Assembly (NCBI GenBank): GCA_947303185.1
Contig: CAMYXF010000003.1
Coordinates: 1 to 64,000, forward strand
DNA: 64,000 nt
Direction: 5' to 3'
Source of the DNA: an uncultured Clostridia bacterium
Lineage (GTDB): Bacteria; Bacillota; Clostridia; Saccharofermentanales; Saccharofermentanaceae
This document shows, piece after piece, positions 1-10,212 of the stretch (its first letter is position 1; every line of letters starts with the position of its first letter). The notes under the pieces were generated by a model that did no database searches, was not told the DNA's origin, and saw only the letters and a list, made by a program, of their open reading frames with translations. A program made the translations under genes and the position numbers.

Positions 1-27
1 GGGAAGCTTGATCACGTTGACTTTCAT
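1..27 (-). CDS. 5' end of a gene running off the left edge (MKVNVIKLP...)
   Basis: Reverse complement shows AGGAG spacing to ATG AAA GTC AAC GTG ATC AAG CTT CCC at the window edge. Confidence 0.4.
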
Positions 28-46
28 TTTCAATCTCCTGAAGAGG

Positions 47-985
47 TTACAATTCCGGGATCGGATAAAGTGTATCAATCATCTTGAAAAATTTTTTCTT
101 GTAAATTGCTACGACCGGTTTTCGGATCCAATTCTTTACATTCGGAGAAGTTGCAACGCCCTTGATCAGGCTGATCATTGCATATCCTTCAATGACCCGG
201 TTGATCTCTTTGATCTTATTTTCATCATCTGTATGAAAATATCTCTTTAAGATATTGTTCCACACTCTCGCAAATTGATCCTTCGTAAGTCCCATGGCCG
301 TCAATTTATAACTGGTTTTTGCGGCCGTCACATACACCAGATGCATTGCCGCCAGATCAATAATGGGATGTCCCAGCCCGGAATCATCCACATCAATCAA
401 CATTATTTCTCCGTTTTGGAGCATAAGGTTTCCAGGATGAAAATCTTGATGAATAAATGTATTTCTATCAGGAATACCGTCGATCAATTTCATTACTCTT
501 GCAGCCTCCTCGGGCTTATAAAAGCCTGCATCCCTGGTCGCAATCACTTCCTTGCGAAGCCTTTCCTTGGAATCCGGAAGCGTTCCCTTTTCAAACTCAA
601 TATGATGAATATTAAGAAGCGTATCCGCGATTAGATTGGAATATTCATCTATTTTATCCGGATGCTCACAGATTTCTTGCCCAAGCGGCTTTGCATTGAT
701 CATTTCATAAACCACGCCATAGTTCTCCCCAACCTTCACCATGTCAAACGCGATCATGGTTGGGATTCCGTTTACGAATGCTCTTTTTGTCGTCTCCCTG
801 CTACGATTGATTCTCTCGGGGCTATGGCGATTACTGAAATACACTTTCACAATGGTCTCATCATCCAGACGATAAACCGCTCCGTTTCCTCCTTTTCCAA
901 GAACCTGGCAACCCTCTACGGAAATCTCTCGCATTGCTCTTTCTTTTGGCATCTTACTTTCCATTTGCTTCTCTTGTCCACTCAT
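47..985 (-). CDS. Aminoglycoside phosphotransferase/APH-like kinase family protein (TIGR02172-like)
   Basis: Kinase-like motifs: LGKGGNGAVYRL, FIHQDFHPGNLML, IMLIDVDDSGLGHP. Confidence 0.8.
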   Translation of the reverse strand: MSGQEKQMESKMPKERAMREISVEGCQVLGKGGNGAVYRLDDETIVKVYFSNRHSPERINRSRETTKRAFVNGIPTMIAFDMVKVGENYGVVYEMINAKPLGQEICEHPDKIDEYSNLIADTLLNIHHIEFEKGTLPDSKERLRKEVIATRDAGFYKPEEAARVMKLIDGIPDRNTFIHQDFHPGNLMLQNGEIMLIDVDDSGLGHPIIDLAAMHLVYVTAAKTSYKLTAMGLTKDQFARVWNNILKRYFHTDDENKIKEINRVIEGYAMISLIKGVATSPNVKNWIRKPVVAIYKKKFFKMIDTLYPIPEL

Positions 986-1289
986 TTGTCAGACTCCCTT
1001 TGCACATTTTTCCTGCACAATATATCTGAAAACGTTACATTATCGTCCTGATTATGTTTTCCATATCCGTATTCTATCGTTCTCATATTTTTATTGTTTT
1101 ATTGAAGTGTTAATGCAGAGTAAATAAAAGCGGGATGAGAAATTCCGCTTAGTGCTTTAATCGGCGTTAGAGGCGTGTATACTTGTTCTGATTTGATAAT
1201 GTCATGTGCGTATTAAGTTGGAAATTTTCAAAAAATGTGTTGACCACACATATAAGTTTCTACTATGCCAATCCCGATACGATAAATAC

Positions 1290-1318
1290 CGCAAGATATG
1301 GATCCTGCGGTATTTTTA
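1290..1318. terminator. Hairpin terminator
   Basis: TACCGCA...TGCGGTA stem followed by TTTTTAAT. Confidence 0.5.
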
Positions 1319-1527
1319 ATTTTATAAACAGAACATTAGATAGTTGTTAGTATCGATGGTCATCGGGCACTAAAACCAAGTATCAACTAATGAGCTTGGT
1401 ATATTAAATTCCTGATTTGATAGTCCTTTTTCGCGAAAAACACGGTCTACTGTGACCTTGTAATTGCCGTTATCAAGGACAAGCGCAGACCTGATGACGT
1501 TCTTTCCTTCAAGGTCTGAAGGCATCT

Positions 1528-2643
1528 TTACGCCGAATTCCTTTGAGACGTAATTAACTTAACGAACTCGGCGGTCACATCAGTGGTTGAATTATATGTG
1601 TCATCCGGCTCTTCGAGGCTTATCGAAAAGCGTTTGTAGTTCATTATCGCAGCGAATTCATCTGAATCAACATTTAACAGATCCCAGTCGAAAGTGTGCC
1701 TTATGAAATTGCACTTGTAGGAATACGACTTGGTGCCGCATGCATTGACGGCATCGGTCATCTCCTGAATTGATTGGAATGTCTTTCCGGCAAGTGTCTC
1801 ATAGTCAGCCATTGAGATCTCGATGGTGATATAGCCGGACACACCGTCAATCGATAGATTTGCTTCATCGATTTTATAAGTCATCGTGCCGAGAACTGCA
1901 TCACGGAAGGCTTTCTCTTCGTCGGAAGGGTTGCCGTCCCTGTCGAAAAGCGATGCGATACAAGCACTCTGTTCCGTTGTGATATTGGGACCTATGAGGT
2001 AAACAACGGTGTCGGAATCGTCTTCGATGATCGCCTTGGCGAGCTTTTCGGCGGTCTGGATAAGAGTGCCTCTGCCAATCTCGGGCATGTCATAAAAGAA
2101 CGAATAAAGTTCCCGGAACTTGGGGTCATCAAAGTTTGTGACGTACCATTCCTTATTTATCTTCTCTAATTCGACGTCGATCGTTATTGTCTTTCTATCG
2201 CAATTTTCGACAGCGGAAGTGAGTTCCTGAATCTCCTGGTAATCGCGCTGCTTGAGCTTTTCGATGTCAGCAACGAGGAAGTTAATGGTGCATTCGGCTT
2301 TGTCCTTATCGACCGTGGTTGACTTGCTTGGGATCTCATATTCCAAAGAATCGATCATGGCGGAAATGAAGAGTTCCTGTTCGTAAGTATAGTTATCATC
2401 ATTAAAAAAATCTTTAAAACTGTTCTTGTAATCACGGCTGAGACCGTAGGTGAAATCCAGTACATCAGGGGTCGGGTTACAAACTTTAGTTGCGAACATG
2501 CCGGCGGTTCTCCCGACCTGCCTTTTATCTGAATTTGAACATGAACACAAGACGGGAAGAATGACCGCGAGTGCAAATAAGACAACTGTTATTTTCGCAA
2601 ATGTTTTATTCATAACCATACCTATCTTTATCTCGATATTCAC
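1528..2643 (-). CDS. Lipoprotein of unknown function; reading appears to continue after a frameshift down to ~1370
   Basis: Signal peptide with lipobox-like VLCSCSN; long ORF. Confidence 0.75.
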   Translation of the reverse strand: MNIEIKIGMVMNKTFAKITVVLFALAVILPVLCSCSNSDKRQVGRTAGMFATKVCNPTPDVLDFTYGLSRDYKNSFKDFFNDDNYTYEQELFISAMIDSLEYEIPSKSTTVDKDKAECTINFLVADIEKLKQRDYQEIQELTSAVENCDRKTITIDVELEKINKEWYVTNFDDPKFRELYSFFYDMPEIGRGTLIQTAEKLAKAIIEDDSDTVVYLIGPNITTEQSACIASLFDRDGNPSDEEKAFRDAVLGTMTYKIDEANLSIDGVSGYITIEISMADYETLAGKTFQSIQEMTDAVNACGTKSYSYKCNFIRHTFDWDLLNVDSDEFAAIMNYKRFSISLEEPDDTYNSTTDVTAEFVKLITSQRNSA

Positions 2644-2685
2644 GGTGATAATCAGTCAGCTCCGTTCCGAATTATTCGAAACAGC

Positions 2686-3861
2686 CTACGAAACATAGAC
2701 CTCAAAACGGTCGTAATCCGCTATAGGAGTAAAGTAGCGGATTCCTCTTTGTCTTGTTTCGTTTGGTAAATTAAATTCGTCGAAACCGAATCCGACGATC
2801 TCATCGTCTTTATAAAAGATCATGTTTAACTTGAACTTTTCGCCCATAACATCACCCAACTGGCGGTCATTGCCGTAAGTGAACCTCGTCTCAAACAGGA
2901 CATTTTTTACGTACCCGTTATCATCCAGGGTTACCTTTCCGGGACTAACAACTTCATATGTGTTCTCCTGCCCCGGGAATCTTATGAGATAGATGTTGTA
3001 ATTGATCTCACATTTTACGGAATCCCGGAAAATATCGCTGCCGCTCCCATGACTCTCGTCGTAAAACTCTATGACAACAATACTTGTCGACTCTGCTTCG
3101 ATGAACCATTCCACCTTTGCAGTCTCCAGAGGATTCAGCTTATCACTTCTGTAGAATAACAATTCCGGCTTGTAAACACGGAACGGATTAGGATTGGTAA
3201 TCTTTGCAACAAAATATATATCGTCTCTTCCAAACTTTGCTTCCGAAAAATACTTTATCTCTTCCAGTTCCAAAGGCTTGGCGGTCTTAGCCGTTTCAAC
3301 ACAACGCTTGCGGTCTTCAAGAATTTTCTCACACAAAGGATGTTCCCTTTCGCTTCGTTTGTATGTTCCTTTGCTGGAATTAGGATGCCAGTTGACGATC
3401 GAATTGTTAGAGTATTCGAACTCATCAATATAATCATACAGTTCTTCAGACAACGTCCAATGCCAAGCAGGGCCCTGCTCGGTCCTGTCATAATCTTCAA
3501 TCGCATTTATAATGACCCTGGATCCCTTAACTTCTATATCGCATATCTTGTAAGAGTACCCGATATTTCTTTCCGAGGCGCTCATTGTCTCTTCATTCTC
3601 ATTATCTTTTTTGAAAAAGAAAACATCAATATAATCATCCTGAACACTCATAACGTAGTGTCCTTCATCTATTTTCAATTCATACCATCCATAGATATCA
3701 TCTTCAGAAGGCTTTTTTCTGCCTAATCTGAAACAGGAAGTAACAAGGCAGCATAATGTCGCAGTCATGACAATTGTAACAACCGCAACATTTATCCTCA
3801 CTTTATTTCTTTCACTTATCATTTCCATATCTCCTGCCGGAATCCGCGTACATAATGTCAT
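2686..3861 (-). CDS. Hypothetical membrane-anchored or secreted protein
   Basis: N-terminal hydrophobic segment (VAVVTIVMTATLCCLVTSCF), 391-aa ORF. Confidence 0.7.
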   Translation of the reverse strand: MTLCTRIPAGDMEMISERNKVRINVAVVTIVMTATLCCLVTSCFRLGRKKPSEDDIYGWYELKIDEGHYVMSVQDDYIDVFFFKKDNENEETMSASERNIGYSYKICDIEVKGSRVIINAIEDYDRTEQGPAWHWTLSEELYDYIDEFEYSNNSIVNWHPNSSKGTYKRSEREHPLCEKILEDRKRCVETAKTAKPLELEEIKYFSEAKFGRDDIYFVAKITNPNPFRVYKPELLFYRSDKLNPLETAKVEWFIEAESTSIVVIEFYDESHGSGSDIFRDSVKCEINYNIYLIRFPGQENTYEVVSPGKVTLDDNGYVKNVLFETRFTYGNDRQLGDVMGEKFKLNMIFYKDDEIVGFGFDEFNLPNETRQRGIRYFTPIADYDRFEVYVS

Positions 3862-3959
3862 TATATCGTGCGAGGCTTATTAAATTTTACTGTTGATTTT
3901 CCGTACTAATATTTTCATCTCAAATGCGAAAATTGTACATACTTTAAATGACTCAGAAT

Positions 3960-4493
3960 CTAGCTCTCTCGTTCTCCAAATTCTTCCACGGTCTTATACT
4001 TGCCGGTATCAGGATCTTTCTCCAGATACTCTATGTAATAGATCCCGACTTTATCTTTGTCTTTGGAATCAGCGAGAATGCCGCTGACAAAGATACGGGC
4101 ACCGTCATCGTTAACATAGTACATCGTGTAAGTAAATTTTTTCCCGTCCGGCCTGTAATGGTTTCCTTCAGGATCGAGAGGCTCGCCCAGAAATTCATAT
4201 GCAGTATATCTTTCCATGTCTTTGGATGAATGATTTTCTATGTCACATCTGTCAAGAAAATCCTGAAGGTCGTCTTCGGTCAGATCGTTTTCTTCCAGCA
4301 TGTATGGAGACATGAGCAGGATAAGATCTCCCGCATTCTTATCCGCTATTGCCTCAGCCACTTCTCCACGGTCAAAATTCCATCTGTTGCTGATCTTATC
4401 CAATACTGAACAGCCGTTCGCCATAACGATACACAAAATCATGAGCATGACAGCGCTGATCAAAAGTCCGGCTTTTTTATTTTTCATATACAT
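3960..4493 (-). CDS. Lipoprotein of unknown function
   Basis: Lipobox-like signal (LILCIVMANGCS). Confidence 0.7.
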   Translation of the reverse strand: MYMKNKKAGLLISAVMLMILCIVMANGCSVLDKISNRWNFDRGEVAEAIADKNAGDLILLMSPYMLEENDLTEDDLQDFLDRCDIENHSSKDMERYTAYEFLGEPLDPEGNHYRPDGKKFTYTMYYVNDDGARIFVSGILADSKDKDKVGIYYIEYLEKDPDTGKYKTVEEFGERES

Positions 4494-4543
4494 TATTCCT
4501 GTCTTACCTGTTTCCCTGTATTCCTATCTTTTTATTCTGATGA

Positions 4544-5065
4544 TTAACCTTTCAAAATACGGTTACGTTTTACTTCATCCATCTCAGCTATCAGATCTTC
4601 CAACGGGTGATACTCACCACCCCACCATTCGAATACATGCATTCCTTCATCTTCAAGAACGGATTCGGTTATAGTCATATCGATACCCAATTGCTTCAAC
4701 AAGCCCTCACGATCCAATTCCTTATAATCAAAAGGCAACAACTTGCAAAACTCCTTATATGAAACTCCACAGACAACCTTATGAACACCAAGTGAAGCAA
4801 TAGCGCCAAGACACCTTTCACACGGAGCGCAACTCGTGTAAAGAACAGATTCAGCTAACACATTGTCAGAGTATTTATTTGCACATTTATGTACAAGATT
4901 AAATTCGGCATGTCCGAAGATCTTTCGTTCAAAATCAGCGGTATTTTCCGCTTCCTCTAATATCTTTCCGTCATAAACAAGAATCGCACCAAAAGATTCA
5001 TGGCCTTTCTTTCCAGCGCTTACAGCCAGTTCATAACACTTTCTGATGTAGTCTTCGTTATTCAT
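4544..5065 (-). CDS. Nucleoside/nucleotide deaminase family protein
   Basis: Zn-deaminase motifs HAEFNL and PCERCLGAI. Confidence 0.85.
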   Translation of the reverse strand: MNNEDYIRKCYELAVSAGKKGHESFGAILVYDGKILEEAENTADFERKIFGHAEFNLVHKCANKYSDNVLAESVLYTSCAPCERCLGAIASLGVHKVVCGVSYKEFCKLLPFDYKELDREGLLKQLGIDMTITESVLEDEGMHVFEWWGGEYHPLEDLIAEMDEVKRNRILKG

Positions 5066-5189
5066 GCTAACCTTGTATACTTTTTTTCGGTCTATTAATT
5101 CAACGCTTCTTTGTTTTCATTAGGATAACTGCAGAGTACACTATCCATATATTTTATCCCGCAGAAGTATTTACATATTGAAGTGTCTT

Positions 5190-5324
5190 TTACTGCGCAT
5201 TTATGTTTTTTGGTATTCTCAACTTTATTCCATGGACAACACTTTGATCCCAGTCAACATTATCGCTGACCAGATCAATATCCATGTTGGCGCCTACAAG
5301 TTCTCTGATCTTTATTTCATCCAT
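5190..5324 (-). CDS. Possible 44-aa small protein (MDEIKIRELVGANMDIDLVSDNVDWDQSVVHGIKLRIPKNINAQ)
   Basis: Hand-translated; AAGGGG upstream of ATG; below track length cut-off. Confidence 0.35.
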   Translation of the reverse strand: MDEIKIRELVGANMDIDLVSDNVDWDQSVVHGIKLRIPKNINAQ

Positions 5325-5407
5325 GTTTTTCCCCTTATTTAATTGTTATTCTAATTCTTGATTATCTTATTCACTACTTACTTTATTCAAGGTTACCTCT
5401 TCTAAAA

Positions 5408-5956
5408 TTATTTCTTGATCAGACATTTCAGATATGAATCAATAATCTCGCCGGGACTTTGTGTAAGTCCGTTCCCGATCCACCATTTGACTGTGTTGAT
5501 AAAACTTCCTATGACAAACTGCTTCTTGAAATCAGCAGACACATCTATATCAATATGAGAGATCATGTCGACAAATGCATCTTCAAGATACCTCGAAAAG
5601 TAGCGCGTAAAGAGCTTTTCCGACTCTCCGTACATGATCGAACTGATGTTGTCTTCATGATCTTTGATGTGCCAGAGGATGTGCTCCAGCAATGCCTTCA
5701 TTTCCTCATGGTTGGCCGAGAAATCGTGGCTCTTCTCAGGCATGAGCGACTCGGAAAATACATGCGAGAACATCTCGTCACACATCTGCTCGAGGAGCTG
5801 GTCTTTCGTCTCGAAATGAGAATAGAAAGTGCTTCTTCCGATATTGGCTTCATCGATTATCTCCTGCACCGTTATATCTTCAAAACGCCGCTTTCTCAGC
5901 AGCTTTGTAAGCGCATCGTATATCGCCGTCCTGGTCTTCTGCTGTCTTCTGTCCAT
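5408..5956 (-). CDS. TetR/AcrR family transcriptional regulator
   Basis: N-terminal HTH: RRFEDITVQEIIDEANIGRSTFYSHFETKDQLLEQM. Confidence 0.9.
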   Translation of the reverse strand: MDRRQQKTRTAIYDALTKLLRKRRFEDITVQEIIDEANIGRSTFYSHFETKDQLLEQMCDEMFSHVFSESLMPEKSHDFSANHEEMKALLEHILWHIKDHEDNISSIMYGESEKLFTRYFSRYLEDAFVDMISHIDIDVSADFKKQFVIGSFINTVKWWIGNGLTQSPGEIIDSYLKCLIKK

Positions 5957-6051
5957 CTTCTTTTACCGTACATTTTTACCGAAATGTTCAATAACTGACA
6001 TATCGCAAAGTCTGATTATTGTTTGCTCATACAACTGATTATACCATTTTG

Positions 6052-6068
6052 CTGAACACAGTGTTCAG
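6052..6068. promoter_or_regulatory. Probable TetR operator palindrome CTGAACAC-A-GTGTTCAG
   Basis: Perfect 8-bp arms in the divergent TetR/EamA intergenic region, next to an extended -10 (TGGTATAAT on minus strand). Confidence 0.7.
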
Positions 6069-6071
6069 AAA

Positions 6072-6947
6072 GTGACGGATATGAATAACAGTAAAGCGAT
6101 CAGATACGCAATATGCGCGGCGTTGCTCTATGCGGTAAGCACTCCATTCTCCAAACTCCTCATGGAGAAGATCCCTCCGGTCTTCATGGCGGGCCTGCTC
6201 TATCTCGGAGCCGCGGCCGGCATGTGCATAGTTACTTTCCTGTCCCGTGGCAGAAGCAAAGAGAACTCATCTTTTATCCACAGCGACCTGCCCTATCTCA
6301 TTCTGATGGTCGTGCTGGACATCGCGGCTCCGATCCTCCTGATGACGGCTCTGAAGAACTCTTCGCCCGAATCTGTATCCCTTCTTAACAACTTCGAGAT
6401 AGTCGCCACATCCCTGATCGCGCTGCTCATCTTCAAGGAGAAGATATCGCCCCGGTTATGGATCGCAATCGTACTGATAACCGCCGCAAGCATCCTGCTC
6501 TCCTTAAGCGACATCACTTCGTTCTCCGTATCGGTCTATTCGCTCCTGGCCCTGCTCGCCTGCTGCTGTTGGGGACTCGAGAACAACTGCACAAGGAAAC
6601 TCTCGAACAGGGACCCGGCAAGAATAGTGATAATAAAAGGGTTTGGCTCAGGGACGGGTTCTGTCATCGTGGCGCTGATATCGGGAGAACGGCTCACGCT
6701 CACGCCTTATATACTGCTGGCGCTGCTCCTGGGCTTTGTCGCTTACGGTCTCAGCATCTACACATACGTCTATGCACAGCGCTACATAGGAGCCGCCAAG
6801 ACATCGGCATTCTATGCCCTGGCACCGTTCATGGGAGCGCTCATTTCGCTTGCGCTGTTCCCGAAGATACCGGCACTGCTGTTCATCATCTCATTCGTGA
6901 TAATGGCACTGGGCGCATTTCTGGCTATTGAAAAAGAAAGGACTTAA
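6072..6947 (+). CDS. EamA/DMT superfamily transporter
   Basis: About 10 TM helices; two EamA-like repeats (FSKLLMEKIPPVFMAGLLYLGAA...; ALAPFMGALISL). Confidence 0.85.
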   Translation: MTDMNNSKAIRYAICAALLYAVSTPFSKLLMEKIPPVFMAGLLYLGAAAGMCIVTFLSRGRSKENSSFIHSDLPYLILMVVLDIAAPILLMTALKNSSPESVSLLNNFEIVATSLIALLIFKEKISPRLWIAIVLITAASILLSLSDITSFSVSVYSLLALLACCCWGLENNCTRKLSNRDPARIVIIKGFGSGTGSVIVALISGERLTLTPYILLALLLGFVAYGLSIYTYVYAQRYIGAAKTSAFYALAPFMGALISLALFPKIPALLFIISFVIMALGAFLAIEKERT

Positions 6948-6950
6948 AAC

Positions 6951-7544
6951 ATGGAAAAGAGAGATTTCAAATTCGACAAGAGAGCTGACAAATACGACGA
7001 TCATTTTGAAGGCAGGATGTCACGCAGGTTCTATGAGCTGCTCTACAGATACACCGGCCTGAAAAAAGGCGACAGGGTCCTTGATGTGGGCTGCGGAACA
7101 GGCACGATCCTAAAAACATTCAGTGAGTTCGAGAACATAGAAGGACACGGAATAGACGTCGAGCCTCAGATGCTTTCTGTTGCGCGCAGCAAATGTCCTG
7201 ACATGGATATCAGAGAATGCTCCTGCGAAGACACACCTTACGGGGATTCTTATTTTGACACTTTAACCGCATGCATGGCATATCATCATTTCCCTGATAA
7301 AGATGCTTTTGCGAAGGAAGCTTTGCGCCTCCTGAAACCGAACGGCAGATTATACATAGCAGATCCCGCCTTTCCTCATCCGGTAAGAAAAGCACTTAAT
7401 CTTATATGTCGTAACATCAACGGCGAATTCTTTTCATCGCAAGAGATGAGATCAAGATTTGAAAAGCAGGGCTTCCGTTATATCGGCATGCAAAAGGACA
7501 GATATGCACAGCTTGTTATTTTCGAAAAGCCATGCTCCAACTGA
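6951..7544 (+). CDS. Class I SAM-dependent methyltransferase
   Basis: Motif I VLDVGCGTGTIL; starts 3 nt after the EamA gene stop. Confidence 0.9.
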   Translation: MEKRDFKFDKRADKYDDHFEGRMSRRFYELLYRYTGLKKGDRVLDVGCGTGTILKTFSEFENIEGHGIDVEPQMLSVARSKCPDMDIRECSCEDTPYGDSYFDTLTACMAYHHFPDKDAFAKEALRLLKPNGRLYIADPAFPHPVRKALNLICRNINGEFFSSQEMRSRFEKQGFRYIGMQKDRYAQLVIFEKPCSN

Positions 7545-7674
7545 AAAGATCACCCAATGCATCTTCTGTCGCTACGGGCTGCCAATTCATTTGCAAGATT
7601 TTATCCTTGGCGCATTTTATTCGTGATTTACAGTACCATTGACCCATCGTCCATCTTATCGCAGGCAATAAACG

Positions 7675-8613
7675 CTATAAGATGTCCAGCCTCAGCTGGT
7701 TGTCGATCCAGCTCTTCTGGTCCGCCTCGTGTATCACATCGCCCGGTTCGATGTTGCCAATAAGGAACGGGGACATCGTGTCGTGTTTTCTCATATTCTC
7801 CATAACCAGTTCAGCGTTCGTATTAGCGTAGCAGTACCTGCAGAGATGTCCGCATGTATCATATGCTCCGATATCAGTTCCGAGCAGACAGGCGCATTCG
7901 CCGTTCCTCTGATTTTTAGCGCGCTTAGGGACATCCAGCCGGGTCTTGAGCGCGGTCTCATATGTCGAGAGAGTCATGCAGCCTGAGCAGTCTGCGCCGT
8001 ATTCTTCGAGATATTTACCTTCCGCACACGGCCTTATAGTCATGCCGTGTTCCTTAGCAATATCGATAAAAGCTTTTCCGATCCTGAGCCGGTCTTCTCC
8101 TAAGACGGCTCTTACCTCCGGAAAATTCTTTTCCACTTTCTTGTAGATATCTATAAAACTGATAACACAAGTTCCGGTATATCCGTCAAGCACCCTGGTC
8201 ATCTCTTCGAATCTTGCGATATGCCAGTCAACGGAATGATCTGCATCAACAATGATGGGGTCATATCTCCATCCGATAGAGTCCCTGCCGACAATGTCGG
8301 AAAGCCTTTTGAAATCTTCCATAACCTTTTGATAATCAGGAACATTGGGTTCAATATCTTTGCCATAGGGAGTAATGGTAACAAACCAATACTGACCATA
8401 TAGCTTAAGGTACTCCATAAAGGGAAACATCGGTGACGGGTTTTTCGAGCAGAATGCGATCAGATCAACCACATCAGGAGACAGACTGTATTTAGTTACC
8501 TGAGATGGATTGTAGGGATTTCTGACCAGCACAAAACCTTCTTTTATCCTGTTGATAAACCATTCAGAATAAAAGGCAGGTATATCAGTTCTCATTCCCG
8601 TCTGTATGATCAT
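7675..8613 (-). CDS. DUF1848 family protein
   Basis: MIIQTGMRTDIPAFYSEWFINRIKEGFVLVRNPYNPSQVTKY and C-terminal CGHLCRYCYAN cysteine cluster. Confidence 0.85.
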   Translation of the reverse strand: MIIQTGMRTDIPAFYSEWFINRIKEGFVLVRNPYNPSQVTKYSLSPDVVDLIAFCSKNPSPMFPFMEYLKLYGQYWFVTITPYGKDIEPNVPDYQKVMEDFKRLSDIVGRDSIGWRYDPIIVDADHSVDWHIARFEEMTRVLDGYTGTCVISFIDIYKKVEKNFPEVRAVLGEDRLRIGKAFIDIAKEHGMTIRPCAEGKYLEEYGADCSGCMTLSTYETALKTRLDVPKRAKNQRNGECACLLGTDIGAYDTCGHLCRYCYANTNAELVMENMRKHDTMSPFLIGNIEPGDVIHEADQKSWIDNQLRLDIL

Positions 8614-8617
8614 CTTC

Positions 8618-9466
8618 TCACGTCCTTAAGTCTTCCAAGACCTTGCTTATATCGCTGTCGATCAGTATGGCTCTGTCCCTTATGAGATCCGGACAGCCGC
8701 AGTCTCCGAAATTGATGCAGGCATATGTTGCCTGCGGGTTTTTAGCTGTCCTCTGCCAGAACGGATACTTGATTATGACCGGTGTATTGTATCCTACACC
8801 AAGTTCAAGATACAGTATTTTTCCCTGTCTTGTACGAAGGAATTCCTCATACCTTTCACAGGCCTGATGCCACCCGTCATCTTCAACGAATTTATCGTCC
8901 GAACGGAGATTCATAGTCAGCGGCTTACCGCACCTGGGACACTTGGGAATAAGTTCTGAAGGTATCCTCATACCTTGTTGTTCATCAACCATCTTCCGTA
9001 TGATCTCCCCGTTATCGTATGTCACGTCAGAACAAGGTTCGCTGCACTGGAACAGGCCGTAATCGCCCTGGGTATAGAACAGTCTGTTCTTATCAAACCC
9101 GGCTTTCTGAAAACAATGGTCGACGTTAGTCGTTATCACAAAGTAATCCTTATCCTTTACCAGCTCGAAAAGCTCCTCGTAAACCGGCTTTGGTGCATTC
9201 ATATATCTGTTTATATAGATATACCTGGACCAATATGCCCACATCTCTTCGGGTTCCTTATAGGGGTAAAAACCACCGGAATACATATCCTTAAATCCGT
9301 ATTTCTCTCCAAAATCAGAAAAGTATTCTTCAAAGCGCTCTCCGCTGTAGGTAAAACCTGCGGCAGTTGACAGCCCGGCACCTGCACCGATTACAATTGC
9401 ATCTGCCTCATCGATGGCTTTGTGAAGCCTATTGATATTACCCGAGTAATCTGCTGTATATGTCAT
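8618..9466 (-). CDS. SIR2-family protein, class M (macrodomain-linked sirtuin) type
   Basis: AIVIGAGAGLSTAAGFTY; TTNVDHCFQKAGF...YTQGDYGLFQCSEPC; CPRCG zinc site; adjacent macrodomain gene. Confidence 0.88.
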   Translation of the reverse strand: MTYTADYSGNINRLHKAIDEADAIVIGAGAGLSTAAGFTYSGERFEEYFSDFGEKYGFKDMYSGGFYPYKEPEEMWAYWSRYIYINRYMNAPKPVYEELFELVKDKDYFVITTNVDHCFQKAGFDKNRLFYTQGDYGLFQCSEPCSDVTYDNGEIIRKMVDEQQGMRIPSELIPKCPRCGKPLTMNLRSDDKFVEDDGWHQACERYEEFLRTRQGKILYLELGVGYNTPVIIKYPFWQRTAKNPQATYACINFGDCGCPDLIRDRAILIDSDISKVLEDLRT

Positions 9467-10211
9467 AGTCTATATCCTTCCAAACATTGAATATCACTTC
9501 AATCCTGCTGTTGTGCTCAGAGCGGTATTCGATAACTGTTCTCACTGCAATCTGCGCTGCTCTCTCGTTCGGAAAATGGAATTCTCCGGTAGAGATACAA
9601 CAGAAAGCAATACTCTTAACATCATTCTTTTCGGCAAGCTCAAGACATGAACGGTAACATGATGCAAGTAATTCTTCATCATGTCTTGTCAAAGCACCCG
9701 TAATGACCGGTCCCACAGTATGCAGAACGTACTTACAAGGCAGATTAAAACCCGGTGTGATCTTTGCCTTTCCTGTCTCTTCCTCATGACCTTGCTTTTC
9801 CATGATCCCGGCACAGTAATTCCGGAGCTGAATCCCTGCATATGTATGGATACAGTTGTCTATACAGCCGTGACACGGCACATAGCATCCGGTCATTCCG
9901 GAATTGGCTGCATTAACGATAGCATCACACTTAAGGGTCGTGATATCTCCCTGCCAAAGATAGATACCGTCTTTAACAGGGATCAGATCTGCAATATCGG
10001 TGATGCCTTTATCCCGAACTGCTTCAGCAAGATATTCATCCTGTATCTTTGTAAATTCATCACTGATTTTTCCGGGGAGCCTGATGTTCATCAGACTTCT
10101 TAACATCCGCTGCTGCTCTTTAGAAGAAACCGGAATACCAATCCCCTGATATTCCGGTCTTTCTTCAAGAAGCATCTTAATAAGTTCAACTCTTCTTATC
10201 TGCTGATCCAT
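9438..10211 (-). CDS. Macrodomain ADP-ribose hydrolase, zinc-dependent type
   Basis: DAIVNAANSGMTGCYVPCHGCIDNCIHTYAG; overlaps the sirtuin gene start. Confidence 0.9.
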   Translation of the reverse strand: MDQQIRRVELIKMLLEERPEYQGIGIPVSSKEQQRMLRSLMNIRLPGKISDEFTKIQDEYLAEAVRDKGITDIADLIPVKDGIYLWQGDITTLKCDAIVNAANSGMTGCYVPCHGCIDNCIHTYAGIQLRNYCAGIMEKQGHEEETGKAKITPGFNLPCKYVLHTVGPVITGALTRHDEELLASCYRSCLELAEKNDVKSIAFCCISTGEFHFPNERAAQIAVRTVIEYRSEHNSRIEVIFNVWKDIDYDIYSRLLG

Positions 10212-10212
10212 A

